64,000 bases of DNA from Bog-756 sp963710495 (GCA_963710495.1 CAVQAI010000009.1:248001-312000); one strand, 5' to 3'; shown: positions 1 to 8,925, counted from the first letter of the stretch. Numbers and translations are program-made. The notes: generated from the sequence alone by a model not told the origin.

Positions 1-646
1 CCACCGCCTGGTTGACCCGGCGGGCCCCGAGCGATCCCCCGAACGCAGCCATCGTGGGCCGGTCCGGCGGAAGCCCGAGCTCCCGGCGGGCTCGGCGGCG
101 ATCGTCAGCTCCGCGGCGGACAGTGGCGATCTCCGGCCGCACCGCCGTGCCGGTCACCACCGAGCGGGGCAGCCCCGTCCCGGCCCACCCCACCGCGCTG
201 GCCCGGGCGAAGCGCCCGAACAAGCGGTTGGCCGCCCCCGGTACGGCGTCGACGTTGACCAGCACCAGCGGCACGCCGAGCGCGACGGCGGCCAGAGCCG
301 CCGGCACGCTGGCGTAGCCGCCCACCGAGACCACCACACGGGGCCGGGCCCGGACTACGACACCCAACCCGAGGATGAGGGCGGCGACCAACTCGACCAG
401 GGCGAGGCCGTTGCGGGCCATATCGCCCGGCCGCCCGCTTCGGACGATCCCGCGACCCGGCAACAGGGTGACCGGGAATCCCCGACCGTGCAGGGTGACC
501 CGGTCCTGCCCCCGGGTCGATCCGACGAATTCGATGCTGCGGCGGTCATGACCCCGATCCACCAGGGCTTCGGCAATGGCCAAGGCAGGTTGGAGGTGAC
601 CGGCGGTGCCCCCTCCGGCCATGAGCGCAAAGCGTTCCCGGCTCAC
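1..646 (-). CDS. murG: MurG, lipid II-forming GlcNAc transferase (C-terminus off window)
   Basis: MurG transfers GlcNAc from UDP-GlcNAc to lipid I on the cytoplasmic face of the membrane, making lipid II. About 215 codons are visible, cut at the window edge. The N-terminal glycine-rich loop GGGTAGHLQPALA, typical of MurG, begins at about residue 10, and a VVSVGGYASVPAA stretch follows. The GTG at 646 is chosen because it overlaps the ftsW stop by 4 bp (GTGA) and puts the loop near the N-terminus. The gene is the last visible member of the division cluster and is probably translationally coupled to ftsW. The C-terminal UDP-GlcNAc-binding half is not in view. Confidence 0.93.
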   Translation of the reverse strand, partial: MSRERFALMAGGGTAGHLQPALAIAEALVDRGHDRRSIEFVGSTRGQDRVTLHGRGFPVTLLPGRGIVRSGRPGDMARNGLALVELVAALILGLGVVVRARPRVVVSVGGYASVPAALAAVALGVPLVLVNVDAVPGAANRLFGRFARASAVGWAGTGLPRSVVTGTAVRPEIATVRRGADDRRRARRELGLPPDRPTMAAFGGSLGARRVNQAV

Positions 647-2088
647 CGCTCCGGGACAGGCGACCGGCGCCCCGACCTGGGCAGCCGTCGCCAGGCCGGA
701 TCCGTCCCGGCCCGCTCGTGCGAGGCGATGTTGAGGAGGATGCCGACTGCGGCCATGGTGATGATGAGCGACGACCCCCCGAAGGAGATGAAGGGCAGCG
801 GAATGCCGGTGACCGGCAGGACGCCGACCACGGCGCCGATGTTGATCACCGCCTGGCTGGTGATCCACGTGGTGACGCCCACGGCCAACAGGCTCCCGAA
901 ACGATCGGGGGCCCGGGTGGCCGCCCGCAGGCCGAACCAGGCCAGGGCGAAGAACAGGCCGAGCAGGACCACCGCTCCGACCAGGCCGAGCTCCTCCCCG
1001 ACCACCGAGAAGATGAAGTCGGTGTGGGCGTTCGGCAGCGTGCCCCATTTCTGGCGGCCGCCCCCCAGGCCGAGACCGAAGAGGTGGCCGGAGCCCAGCC
1101 CGATGAGCGACTGCCAGACCTGGTAGCCCGAGCCCGACTGGTGAGCGCCGGGGTTGAGGAAGGAGAGGATCCGGTCGCGGCGGTAGGGGTCGGCCAGGCC
1201 GACCACCAAGGCCACCGCGCCGAAGGCGCCGAGGATCTTGGCGATGGGGCCCAGGGGCACCCCACCCATGAAGAGGATGCCGAAGGCGATGGCGCTGAGC
1301 ACGAGGGCGGTCCCCATGTCGGGCTGCTTCAAGATGAGCAACCCGGAAATGCCGAGGACGAGGAGGACGGGGACGACGACCACTCTCGGCTCCGAGAACC
1401 GGTCGACCCGGCGGGTCAACAGGTCGGCGGCGAAGACGGCCAGGGCCAGCTTCATGAGCTCGGAAGGCTGCAGCTGGAAGGCGCCGAACCCGATCCAGCG
1501 CGAGGAACCGCCGGCGGTGACGCCCAGATGGGGCACGAGCACCACCACCAGTAGGCCCATGGTGACCACGAGCAGGGGCGCCCGCACGGCCCGCCACCGG
1601 TGATAGTCGACGCGGGCCAGGATGAGCAGGGCGGTGAGGCCGATCCCCATCCAGAGCAACTGGCGGATGAGGACGGCCCACGGGGAGCCGTAGAGGGTCA
1701 GCGAGATCACCGGAGAGGCCGAGCCCACCATGACCACGCCGAACACGCACAGCACTCCGACCAGGACGGCGATCCCCCGGTAGGTTCCGACCCGGGCCGC
1801 CCAGCCCCGGCGTCGCTCGGCGGCCGGAGCCGCGGTGGCCGATCGGCCCTGGCGCTTCGACCGGGCGGGGCCACCCGGTCGGGGCCGGGCGGCCGGTGGG
1901 CGCAGGGGCCCGCCCGATGTCGAGGGATGGCGCCCCCGGTTGACGGCCCGCGCCGACGCAACCCGTTCAGCCACGGCCCCTCCCGCACTCGGGACCGCGG
2001 TCGGCTCCTCCTGGTGCGACGTGCATCCCCCTAGCCTGGCCCACCGGCCCGAGCAGGTGGTGGAGGCCGGCGCCCGTTCCCTGCTCAC
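643..2088 (-). CDS. ftsW: FtsW/RodA/SpoVE-family lipid II polymerase FtsW
   Basis: FtsW is the SEDS-family septal peptidoglycan glycosyltransferase that works with the FtsI transpeptidase. The frame encodes 481 residues. The first 90-100 are Arg/Pro/Gly-rich and predicted cytoplasmic. A multi-pass membrane region follows from about residue 105, with family-typical stretches ITSQAVINIGAVVGVLPVTG and GIPLPFISFGGSS near the end. The upstream start is uncertain. The GTG at 2088 gives the full frame; a GTG at 1974 preceded by GGGAGGGG would give 443 residues and drops only low-complexity sequence. The gene starts 21 bp after the mraY stop with no murD between, and overlaps murG by 4 bp. Confidence 0.93.
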   Translation of the reverse strand: MSRERAPASTTCSGRWARLGGCTSHQEEPTAVPSAGGAVAERVASARAVNRGRHPSTSGGPLRPPAARPRPGGPARSKRQGRSATAAPAAERRRGWAARVGTYRGIAVLVGVLCVFGVVMVGSASPVISLTLYGSPWAVLIRQLLWMGIGLTALLILARVDYHRWRAVRAPLLVVTMGLLVVVLVPHLGVTAGGSSRWIGFGAFQLQPSELMKLALAVFAADLLTRRVDRFSEPRVVVVPVLLVLGISGLLILKQPDMGTALVLSAIAFGILFMGGVPLGPIAKILGAFGAVALVVGLADPYRRDRILSFLNPGAHQSGSGYQVWQSLIGLGSGHLFGLGLGGGRQKWGTLPNAHTDFIFSVVGEELGLVGAVVLLGLFFALAWFGLRAATRAPDRFGSLLAVGVTTWITSQAVINIGAVVGVLPVTGIPLPFISFGGSSLIITMAAVGILLNIASHERAGTDPAWRRLPRSGRRSPVPER

Positions 2089-2109
2089 CGCCGGTGCTCG
2101 TTGGTCCGG

Positions 2110-3142
2110 TCATACCTTGCTCACCGTCAGGAAGTCGCCGTAGAAGATGCCGAGGCCCAGTGCGGCGAACAGGCCGGCCAGGATCCAGAACCGCACGATG
2201 ACCGTGGTCTCGGGCCAGCCCAGCAGCTCGAAGTGGTGATGGAGCGGGGCCATCAGGAACACCCGGCGGTGAAAGGCACGGTAGCTCACCACCTGGATGA
2301 CGACCGACAGGGTGACGATGACGAAGAGGCCCCCGATGACCACGAGCAGCAGGTCGAGGTTCATCAGCAGGCACAGGGCGGCCAGCCCCGACCCGATGGC
2401 CAGTGAGCCGGTGTCGCCCATGAAGATCTTGGCCGGGGCGGCGTTCCACCACAGGAACCCGAGGCAGGCCCCGGCCAGCGCCACCGCCGCCAAGGCCAGG
2501 TCGAGAGCGGCGGGAACGTGGTAGATGGCAAAGTGCCGGTACTGCCAGTACCCGATGACGGCGAGACAGGCGAAGCAAAAGGTCGCCGACCCGGCGGCCA
2601 GCCCGTCGAGGCCGTCGGTCAGGTTCACCGCGTTGGCCGACCCGGCGATGATCAGGGTGGACCACACCACCCACACGACCGTCCCCATGTGCAGGCCGGT
2701 CGAGTCGTACCGGGTGAACGACAGCGTGGTGGCGGCGTGGGCCCAGTACACGGCGAGGAGGGAAAAGGCCACCCCGAGCCCGATCTGTGCTCCGAGCTTG
2801 GCCCGCTTGTTGAGCCCGAGGCTCCGCCGGTGGCGGATCTTGATCCAGTCGTCGGCCAACCCGATGGCGGCCGCCCCGACCAGCGCCAGCCATGATGAGC
2901 GTCCCCGAGGGGGAGAACGTGACTCCGGGGACGGCATGGGCCACGAGATAGCCGACGACCACGGCGCCCACGATGCTCAGCCCCCCCATGGTGGGGGTTC
3001 CGGCTTTGGCGATGTGGACCTGGGGGCCGTCCTCGCGGACCTGCTGGCCGATGTTGTTCTTGACCAACCAGCGGATCAACAGCGGCGTCGAGAGTACGGC
3101 GACCCACAGGGCCACCCCACCCGAGGTCATGAGCGAGATCAC
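2110..3142 (-). CDS. mraY: MraY, phospho-MurNAc-pentapeptide translocase (frameshifted in this sequence)
   Basis: MraY makes lipid I from UDP-MurNAc-pentapeptide and undecaprenyl phosphate at the membrane. The N-terminal part (VREDGPQVHIAKAGTPTMGG) reads in one frame from the GTG at 3142. The rest (LADDWIK, NAVNLTDGLDGLAAG, FMGDTGSLAIG, MAPLHHHFELLGW) reads in another, down to the stop at 2110. The frames cross near 2890-2896 with one extra base, so the interval is 3n+1 long. All family motifs are present once repaired (about 343 residues). Because the gene is essential and otherwise intact, a sequence error is the likeliest cause. The start overlaps the murE stop (GTGA); an ATG at 3130 is an alternative. 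Confidence 0.92.
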
Positions 3143-4605
3143 CGAGCCGCGCCTTCCTGCCGGGCGGCCACGGCTCGGGCCGCCTCGACCCGGTCGTCGA
3201 AGGGCACGGAACGATCGCCGACCACCTGGGTGGTCTCATGCCCCTTGCCCGCCACCAGCACCACGTCGCCCGGCCGGGCCAGGGAGACGACGACGTCGAT
3301 GGCCCGAGCGCGGTCGGGCTCGACCACCAGCTCGGCCGGTCCGGTGATGCCGGCGCGGATCTCCCCGATGATGGCCGCCGGGTCCTCGGAGCGTGGGTTG
3401 TCCGAGCTCAGCACCACCACGTCGGCCCGACGGGAGGCCACTTCCCCCATCTCGGGGCGCTTGCCCCGGTCACGGTCGCCGCCGCAGCCGAACAGGCAGA
3501 GCACCCGGCCGGGCCCGGCCAGGGCCCGGGCCGAGTCGAGGGCCACCCCGAGTCCGGCCGGGGTATGGGCGTAGTCCACCAGCACGGCGAACGGGGCACC
3601 CGGGGCCACGAGCTCCATCCGACCCGGGACCGACGCAAGGTCGGCCAGTCCCTCGACCACGTGCTCCGCCCCGATTCCGAGGCTCGTGGCCACCGCTGCC
3701 GCCACCAGGGCGTTGTCCACGTTGAACGCGCCCGACAATGGGACGCTCACCTGTCGTCCCCGCCACTCGAAGCGCGACCGGCCGACCGCCAGGGTCACAT
3801 GACCGGCGTCGGACCGGCGCACCGGCACAACTTCGCCCGGCCACCGCTCGGCCAGGCGAACGCCCCAGGGATCGTCCACGAAGACCACGGCTCGCCGTGC
3901 CCGGGAGGGGTCGAACAGGGCCGCCTTGGCCTCGAAATACGCCTCCAGGGTGCCGTGGTGGTCGAGGTGCTCCCGGCTCAAGTTGGTGAAGGCGACCACG
4001 TCGAAGACGATGCCGTCCACCCGGTGGGCCTCCAACGCGTGGGAGGAGACCTCGACGGCGGCGGCCTGCCGGCCCTGGTGGCGCAAGTCGGCCAACAGGC
4101 CCTGGAGGACCGGAGCCTCGGGTGTGGTGCGGTTCCCGTCCAGCGTGCCGATGACGCCGGTCGGCCGGCCGGAACGCTCGAGGATGGCCCGGACCATGTG
4201 GGTCACGGTGGTCTTCCCGTTGGTCCCGGTCACGCCGACCATGGTGAGGTGCCGGGACGGATGTCCGAAGAAGGCCGCCGCCACCCGGGCCATGGCCGAC
4301 CGAACCGTGCCCGGGGCCACCTGCACCTGGGTCACGTCGAGATCGAGGAAGTGCTCGCAGAGCAGCGACGTGGCACCGGCCCGGACGGCCTCCGCCGCGT
4401 ACCGGTGGCCATCGGTGTGGGCCCCCGGCAGGCAGCAGAACAGCGATCCGGCACCGACCCGGCGACTGTCGAACTCGACCGAGCGGATTTCGGTGGACGA
4501 CGGGTCCCCACGCACATCGACCGGGTCGATGTCGTGGATCACTGCGCTCATCTGCACGGGGGGAGGGTCCAGGGGTTCGGCCGGAGGGTGCGGGCACTGC
4601 AGCAC
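3139..4605 (-). CDS. murE: MurE, UDP-MurNAc-tripeptide (meso-diaminopimelate) ligase
   Basis: MurE adds the third residue to UDP-MurNAc-L-Ala-D-Glu using ATP. The 488-residue frame carries the ATP-binding P-loop VGVTGTNGKTT, the EVSSHALEAHR and FTNLSREHLDHHG stretches of Mur ligases, and DYAHTPAGL. A DNPRSED motif is the signature of MurE enzymes that use meso-diaminopimelate instead of lysine. This fits the complete diaminopimelate pathway encoded elsewhere in the window. The start at 4605 lies 14 bp below the ftsI stop; an internal ATG 18 codons later is also possible. The stop overlaps the mraY start. The gene murF, usually next, is absent. Confidence 0.95.
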   Translation of the reverse strand: MLQCPHPPAEPLDPPPVQMSAVIHDIDPVDVRGDPSSTEIRSVEFDSRRVGAGSLFCCLPGAHTDGHRYAAEAVRAGATSLLCEHFLDLDVTQVQVAPGTVRSAMARVAAAFFGHPSRHLTMVGVTGTNGKTTVTHMVRAILERSGRPTGVIGTLDGNRTTPEAPVLQGLLADLRHQGRQAAAVEVSSHALEAHRVDGIVFDVVAFTNLSREHLDHHGTLEAYFEAKAALFDPSRARRAVVFVDDPWGVRLAERWPGEVVPVRRSDAGHVTLAVGRSRFEWRGRQVSVPLSGAFNVDNALVAAAVATSLGIGAEHVVEGLADLASVPGRMELVAPGAPFAVLVDYAHTPAGLGVALDSARALAGPGRVLCLFGCGGDRDRGKRPEMGEVASRRADVVVLSSDNPRSEDPAAIIGEIRAGITGPAELVVEPDRARAIDVVVSLARPGDVVLVAGKGHETTQVVGDRSVPFDDRVEAARAVAARQEGAAR

Positions 4606-4619
4606 CGATCCGGAACCAC

Positions 4620-7082
4620 CTAGGGCCCTTCCGTGGTCGCTCCGGACGGCACGGAGATGGTACCGGTGGCGCCGACGGCCGAGCTCGAGGTCGAGGTGGT
4701 GGCCGCGGCAGTGGTCGGGATGCCGTAGTGGTGGAGAGCGTAGGCCATGATGGTCGAGAACACCGGGGCGGCGACGGCGCCACCGTAGATGGGCGTCGGG
4801 TGGTCGAGCACCACGACCGCCGAGAGCACGGGGTTTTCGGCCGGGGCGAACCCGGCGAACGACCCCACATACGCTCCGGGGATGTACCCGAGGTGGCTCG
4901 GGTCGGGGATCTGGGCGGTTCCCGTCTTGCCGGCCACGGTGTACCCGTCGATGGCGGCACTGGTCCCGGTTCCCCCCGAGACGACCCCCTTCAGCATGGC
5001 GACCAGCTGGGATGCGGTGGAGGGCGCAATGACCCGATGGGCCGGCGAGGGGGAAGCGGCCTGGACGCTGCCGTCGGGGGCGACCGTGGCCCGGACCAGT
5101 CGGGGCTGCACGAACACCCCGCCGTTGGCCACCGAATTGTAGGCGTCGAGGATTTGTTGGGCCGTGACGGCGTCGTCCTGTCCGATGGGTGTCGACCCGA
5201 TGGAGGTCCCGGTCCAGGCGGAAGGCCCGGGGACGAGCCCCTGCGACTCGCCCGGGAAGCTCAGGCCGGTTGGCTTTCCGAAGCCGAGGTTGCTGATCTG
5301 GGACAGTAACCGGTTCTCGCCCAGGGCCTGGGCCACTTCGATGGTCCCCAGATTGGAGGACTGGGCCAGGATGTTGCTGGCCGTCAGCTGCTCGGCGCCG
5401 TGCTGTTCGGCGTCGTGGAAGGTGTAGGTCCCCATGGCCAGGGAGGGAGGCACTTGGACGACCTGGTCCGGGTTGGTCACGCCGCTGGCCAGGGCGGCCG
5501 AGAAGGTGACCAGCTTGAAGACCGAGCCCGGCTCGTAGACCTGGGTCACCGCCGTGTTGGACGGAGCCTCCTTCACCCCGGCCGGCAGCGTGTCGACGCC
5601 CGGCACCAACGTCGGCCCCGACGCCGACGGGCTCGGCGTGGCCGGAGAACGGCTGGTCTCCGCCACGGTGGTGGCCGACGCCCCGGTTGATGCCCCGGTG
5701 GTGGGCGTCCCCGAAGTGGCCTGCAGGTTGGCCATGGCCAGGATGTCGCCGGTCTTCACGTCCATCACCACCGCCGTACCGCTGTAGGCGTGCGAGGCGG
5801 CCAGCTCGGCCCCGAGGGCCTGTTCAGCGATGTACTGGATCGACTGGTCGATGGTGAGCTCGATGCCGGTCCCCGGACGGGCCGACGTCGTCTTGCCGGT
5901 TCCGGGCAGCGTCACCCCGTCCGGCGCCTGGAGCAGGCTCTTCGACCCGGGGGTGCCGGCCAGGAGTTTCTGGTACTGGTACTCGAGGCCGGCCGACCCA
6001 CTCCCGCCCCAGTCGACCGAGCCGACCACCGGAGCGGCCAGCTGCCCGTCGGGCTCGACCCGCTGCGACTCGGGGACCAGGTTGATCCCGGTCAACCCGA
6101 GGGAGGAGACGGCCTTGGCCTCGGGATCCGGCACGCGGTGGGCCAGGTACACGAAGCCCGAGCGCTCGGTGAGCTCGGATCGCAGTTGGTCGGCGGGGAT
6201 CCCGAGTACCGGCGAGAGGGCCGCCGCGGTGGCGGCGGGCCGAGTGATCAGCATCGGGTCGGCCACCACCGTCTGCTTCACGACGGACTCGGCCAGCACT
6301 TCCCCGTTCCGGTCGAAGATGCCGCCCCGTACGGCCGGGACCGACACCGTGTGGGTCAGCTGGGAGGCGGACAACGACGCGTAGTGCCCATGCGAGAACT
6401 CCTGCACATGGACCAGCTGCGTGGCCAGGGCCAGGAACACCAGCACGAGCACGAGCCGTATGGCCCGGGTGCGGCGCCCCAGCAGGATGGACGGGCTCAC
6501 CGGCCGGCGGAGGCAGTCGTTGCGCTGGAGGATACGGACGTGGGCCGAGGCAGCGGTGGCCGACGGGACGGAAGCGGTGGCCGACGGGACGGAAGCGGTG
6601 GCCGACGGGACGGAAGCGGTGGCCGACCGCGACGGACCGGGCGCCGCGGCGGGCGCCGGGAGGGGCGTCGTATGGGGAACGGGGAGGGGCACGTTGAGAG
6701 GCACTTGGGGCAGGTACACCACCTGGGTGGGAGCGACCAACCCCTGGCTCTCGGCCTGCCCGACCACCACCGGTGGTGCCGTCTTCTGGGCCACGGAGAC
6801 TTGGAGCAACTTCTGAGTGGCGGTGGCCGAGGCCACCTGGGCCTGTACGGACGACAACCGGACCTGGCCCTCGGTGAGCAGCGCGTCCCCCACCACCACG
6901 GCCAGAAGGCTCCCGACGATGAGCAGACCCGAGGCCCACACCGCCGGCCGACGGACCGAGCGGGCCGACCGCCGTCGCCGCGGGGCCGGCTCGAACAGCC
7001 TGAGCGGCGGTCGGCGAGGTGCTGACGAGCGGGGCCTGGCCGCCGGGGCGCGCCGAGCAGAAGCGCTGGCCGTCGGTGCCAT
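4620..7082 (-). CDS. ftsI: FtsL-like domain fused in frame to FtsI (PBP3-type septal transpeptidase)
   Basis: One 820-residue frame carries two division-protein modules. Residues 1-130 look like FtsL: a basic N-terminus, a membrane segment at about 47-66, a short helical region, and a GLVAPTQVVYLP-like ending. Residues 131-179 are Pro/Ala/Ser/Thr-rich and include three SATASVP repeats. From about 195 a normal FtsI begins, with RRTRAIRL, a membrane segment (about 207-225), the dimerisation motif RGGIFDRNG, and the transpeptidase motifs SVFK (about 520), SSN (about 575) and KTG (about 719). The ATG at 7082 overlaps the rsmH stop (ATGA). Two same-direction membrane anchors in one chain are hard to reconcile. 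An internal GTG at about residue 195 could start a separate FtsI; no strong ribosome site is visible before it. Confidence 0.9.
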   Translation of the reverse strand: MAPTASASARRAPAARPRSSAPRRPPLRLFEPAPRRRRSARSVRRPAVWASGLLIVGSLLAVVVGDALLTEGQVRLSSVQAQVASATATQKLLQVSVAQKTAPPVVVGQAESQGLVAPTQVVYLPQVPLNVPLPVPHTTPLPAPAAAPGPSRSATASVPSATASVPSATASVPSATAASAHVRILQRNDCLRRPVSPSILLGRRTRAIRLVLVLVFLALATQLVHVQEFSHGHYASLSASQLTHTVSVPAVRGGIFDRNGEVLAESVVKQTVVADPMLITRPAATAAALSPVLGIPADQLRSELTERSGFVYLAHRVPDPEAKAVSSLGLTGINLVPESQRVEPDGQLAAPVVGSVDWGGSGSAGLEYQYQKLLAGTPGSKSLLQAPDGVTLPGTGKTTSARPGTGIELTIDQSIQYIAEQALGAELAASHAYSGTAVVMDVKTGDILAMANLQATSGTPTTGASTGASATTVAETSRSPATPSPSASGPTLVPGVDTLPAGVKEAPSNTAVTQVYEPGSVFKLVTFSAALASGVTNPDQVVQVPPSLAMGTYTFHDAEQHGAEQLTASNILAQSSNLGTIEVAQALGENRLLSQISNLGFGKPTGLSFPGESQGLVPGPSAWTGTSIGSTPIGQDDAVTAQQILDAYNSVANGGVFVQPRLVRATVAPDGSVQAASPSPAHRVIAPSTASQLVAMLKGVVSGGTGTSAAIDGYTVAGKTGTAQIPDPSHLGYIPGAYVGSFAGFAPAENPVLSAVVVLDHPTPIYGGAVAAPVFSTIMAYALHHYGIPTTAAATTSTSSSAVGATGTISVPSGATTEGP
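6553..6625. repeat. 21-bp tandem repeat, 3 copies plus a partial, inside the ftsL-ftsI linker
   Basis: The unit, beginning gcggtggccgacgggacgg, repeats perfectly at 6553, 6574 and 6595, with a partial copy at 6616. Read on the minus strand it encodes SATASVP repeats and keeps frame. It sits exactly between the FtsL-like and FtsI-like modules, so copy-number change would lengthen or shorten the linker without breaking the gene. Confidence 0.9.
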
Positions 7083-8077
7083 CAGGCCACCCGGCCGCGG
7101 GCGGAGGGACGGTCGGCGGTCGAGGGCAGGCGTTCGATGACCCGAAGGCGGGCCGCCTCGGCCCGGTGGTTGCGCCCGATCTCCTCAGCCGACGGCCGGC
7201 GGGCGCCGCGACGGACCAGGCGGAACTGTGGATCGGCGCCACAGGCACAAGGGAGCCCGGGCGGGCAGTGGCAGTCGCCGGTGGCGGCTCGGACGAACGT
7301 CGCCTTCACCACCCGGTCCTCGCCGGAGTGGTAGGCGATGGCGACACACCGTCCCCCCGGGCGGAGGAGGGACAGGGCATCGTCCAGCGCGGTCTGCAGC
7401 TGGCCGAGCTCGTCGTTCACCGCGATGCGGATGCCCTGGAAGACGCGGCGAGCAGGATGGCCGCCGGTCCGCCGGGTGGCGGCCGGGATGGCGGAGCGGA
7501 CCACGTCGGCCAGCTGACCGGTCGTGGTCAGAGGGCGGGCCTCGATCATGGCGCGGGCGATCCTCCGGGCGAAGCGCCCTTCTCCGTTGTCGGCGAGCAA
7601 CTCCACCAGCGAGTCCTCGTCGAGTTGGTTGACCAGATCGGCCGCGCTCGGTCCCGAGGTCGGGTCCATTCGCATGTCCAGTGGGGCGTCCCGCCGGTAG
7701 GAGAATCCCCGCTCGGCCACGTCGAGCTGGGGCGAGCTGACGCCGAGGTCGAACAGCACGCCGCTCAGGCCCGGCTGGGGCAGGGGTGTCCCCCGGTCGG
7801 CCTCGAACCGCTCGACCACGTCGGCCACGGCGTCGAATCGCGACCGCACGACGGTGGCGCGGGACCCGAACGCACGGAGCTCGTCGGTGGCGGCGGCCAC
7901 GGCCAAGGGGTCACGATCGAGCCCCAACACGCCGATGCCTTCGATGTTGCGCAGGAGGGCGGCGGCGTGACCGCCGCCACCCACCGTGGCGTCCACGATC
8001 AGCCCGGGGGGTACCGGGCTGAACAGCTCGACGACCTCGTCGGCCATCACTGGATCGTGGGGAAATGCCTGGCTCAT
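7082..8077 (-). CDS. rsmH: RsmH, 16S rRNA (cytosine-1402 N4) methyltransferase
   Basis: RsmH (MraW) methylates C1402 of 16S rRNA using S-adenosylmethionine and is a standard second gene of the division cluster. The product is 331 residues, normal for the family. The N-terminal FPHDPVMADEVVE and the SAM-binding DATVGGGGHAAALL stretch are seen, followed by LDRDPLAV, a GVLFDLGVSSPQLD motif and the C-terminal AIAYHSGEDRVVK motif. The frame stays open upstream through mraZ, but ATG 8077 is chosen because the conserved start lies there, with a GGGGGA ribosome site just upstream. The stop overlaps the ftsI start. The ribosome site lies inside a long inverted repeat, described separately. Confidence 0.95.
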   Translation of the reverse strand: MSQAFPHDPVMADEVVELFSPVPPGLIVDATVGGGGHAAALLRNIEGIGVLGLDRDPLAVAAATDELRAFGSRATVVRSRFDAVADVVERFEADRGTPLPQPGLSGVLFDLGVSSPQLDVAERGFSYRRDAPLDMRMDPTSGPSAADLVNQLDEDSLVELLADNGEGRFARRIARAMIEARPLTTTGQLADVVRSAIPAATRRTGGHPARRVFQGIRIAVNDELGQLQTALDDALSLLRPGGRCVAIAYHSGEDRVVKATFVRAATGDCHCPPGLPCACGADPQFRLVRRGARRPSAEEIGRNHRAEAARLRVIERLPSTADRPSARGRVA

Positions 8078-8505
8078 CCGCAGTCCCCCGACCGGCACAA
8101 GGCGTGCGGGTGGAGTGCCGCGACGTTCGCTCTGGAAGTAGGCGGAGGAGGATTCTTCCAGGGATGCGGTCGGGGGACTGCGCATGGGCCAGACGCGCTC
8201 GATGTGGACGTCGTGGCGGGCCACGGCGGCCAGGCCGGATTCGTAGGGTGACGGCCGCGCCGCCGGATCCGAGGAGGGCACGGTGGTCCGGACCTGCGGC
8301 CTTGTGATGGTGATGGTCCTGGTGCCCCTCCCTTCGTCGTGGAGCTCTGCTCGACCCGCGCCGCTCGCGTCCATGGACCCGTCCCGGTCGACGCTGGGGT
8401 GATCGGGGCTGACCCGGCCGGCGATCCTCTCGGTGTGTGGGCCGCCGACGGGCCCGGCCTCGTCGGTGCTCCCCTCCCGGACGATATGGAGTGATCGCAC
8501 GGCAC
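8078..8505 (-). other. 428-bp untranslated gap between mraZ and rsmH
   Basis: No convincing gene is seen here. The rsmH frame happens to be open across it, but the translation is unlike any family I know and is Arg/Pro/Ser-rich. The half next to rsmH holds the inverted repeats described above. Division-cluster genes here are otherwise separated by 63 bp or less, so the length is unusual. Confidence 0.6.
8079..8182 (-). promoter_or_regulatory. Stem-loop leader covering the rsmH ribosome binding site
   Basis: A perfect 16-bp inverted repeat pairs 8079-8094 (CGCAGTCCCCCGACCG) with 8167-8182, ending one base before the rsmH ATG. The downstream arm in the transcript contains the GGGGGA ribosome site. 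The 72-nt loop holds a second perfect 7-bp repeat (8132-8138 with 8155-8161, CTGGAAG/CTTCCAG). The layout suggests an mRNA fold that can hide the rsmH start, or a protein-binding palindrome. Neither is proven. Confidence 0.5.
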
Positions 8506-8925
8506 TCAACCGTCGTCGCCCTGGGTGAGACGCTCCTCTTCGGGCAGGACCTTCTCGTCCCATGCCTGCTGGTTCCAGAGCTCGACCCGGTCGATTGCCC
8601 CGAGCACCAGGACGTCCCCGACCAGGCCGGCGTACTCCCGGAGCCGGGCGGGAATGGCCATCCGACCCTGCCGGTCGATCTCCAACTCGTGCGAGGTCGA
8701 GGCCCACAACCGGGCCATGTTGCGATTGCTCCTCCCCGTCTCCGCCCGCTCCAGCATCGCTTCCATCTGCTCCTCGAACTGGTCGGGCGTCCAGAGCGAG
8801 AGGCATCCGTCCTGGTACGGAGTCAAGTAACCGCCGTGCTCGAAGGGCCCCCGGAACTTCGACGGCAGGATGATCCTTCCCTTGTCGTCGAGCGAGTGCT
8901 CGTACCTGCCGAAAAACCGTGCCAC
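8506..8925 (-). CDS. mraZ: MraZ, division-cluster transcriptional regulator
   Basis: MraZ is a small AbrB-like DNA-binding protein that binds repeats in its own promoter and controls the division cluster. The 139-residue product has the two expected repeats, with DDKGRIILPSKFR near the N-terminus and IDRQGRMAIPARLREYAGL in the second half. A GTG at 8925 (start MARFFGRYEHSLD) is chosen because it gives the usual MraZ N-terminus. It is the first gene of the leftward cluster, and its upstream region contains 10-bp spaced GTGG repeats. Confidence 0.95.
   Translation of the reverse strand: MARFFGRYEHSLDDKGRIILPSKFRGPFEHGGYLTPYQDGCLSLWTPDQFEEQMEAMLERAETGRSNRNMARLWASTSHELEIDRQGRMAIPARLREYAGLVGDVLVLGAIDRVELWNQQAWDEKVLPEEERLTQGDDG

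Noticed and set aside
718..1554. Long plus-strand open frames opposite ftsW and other minus-strand genes
   Set aside because: High GC produces open antisense frames; their translations are His/Asp/Gly-rich without domains.
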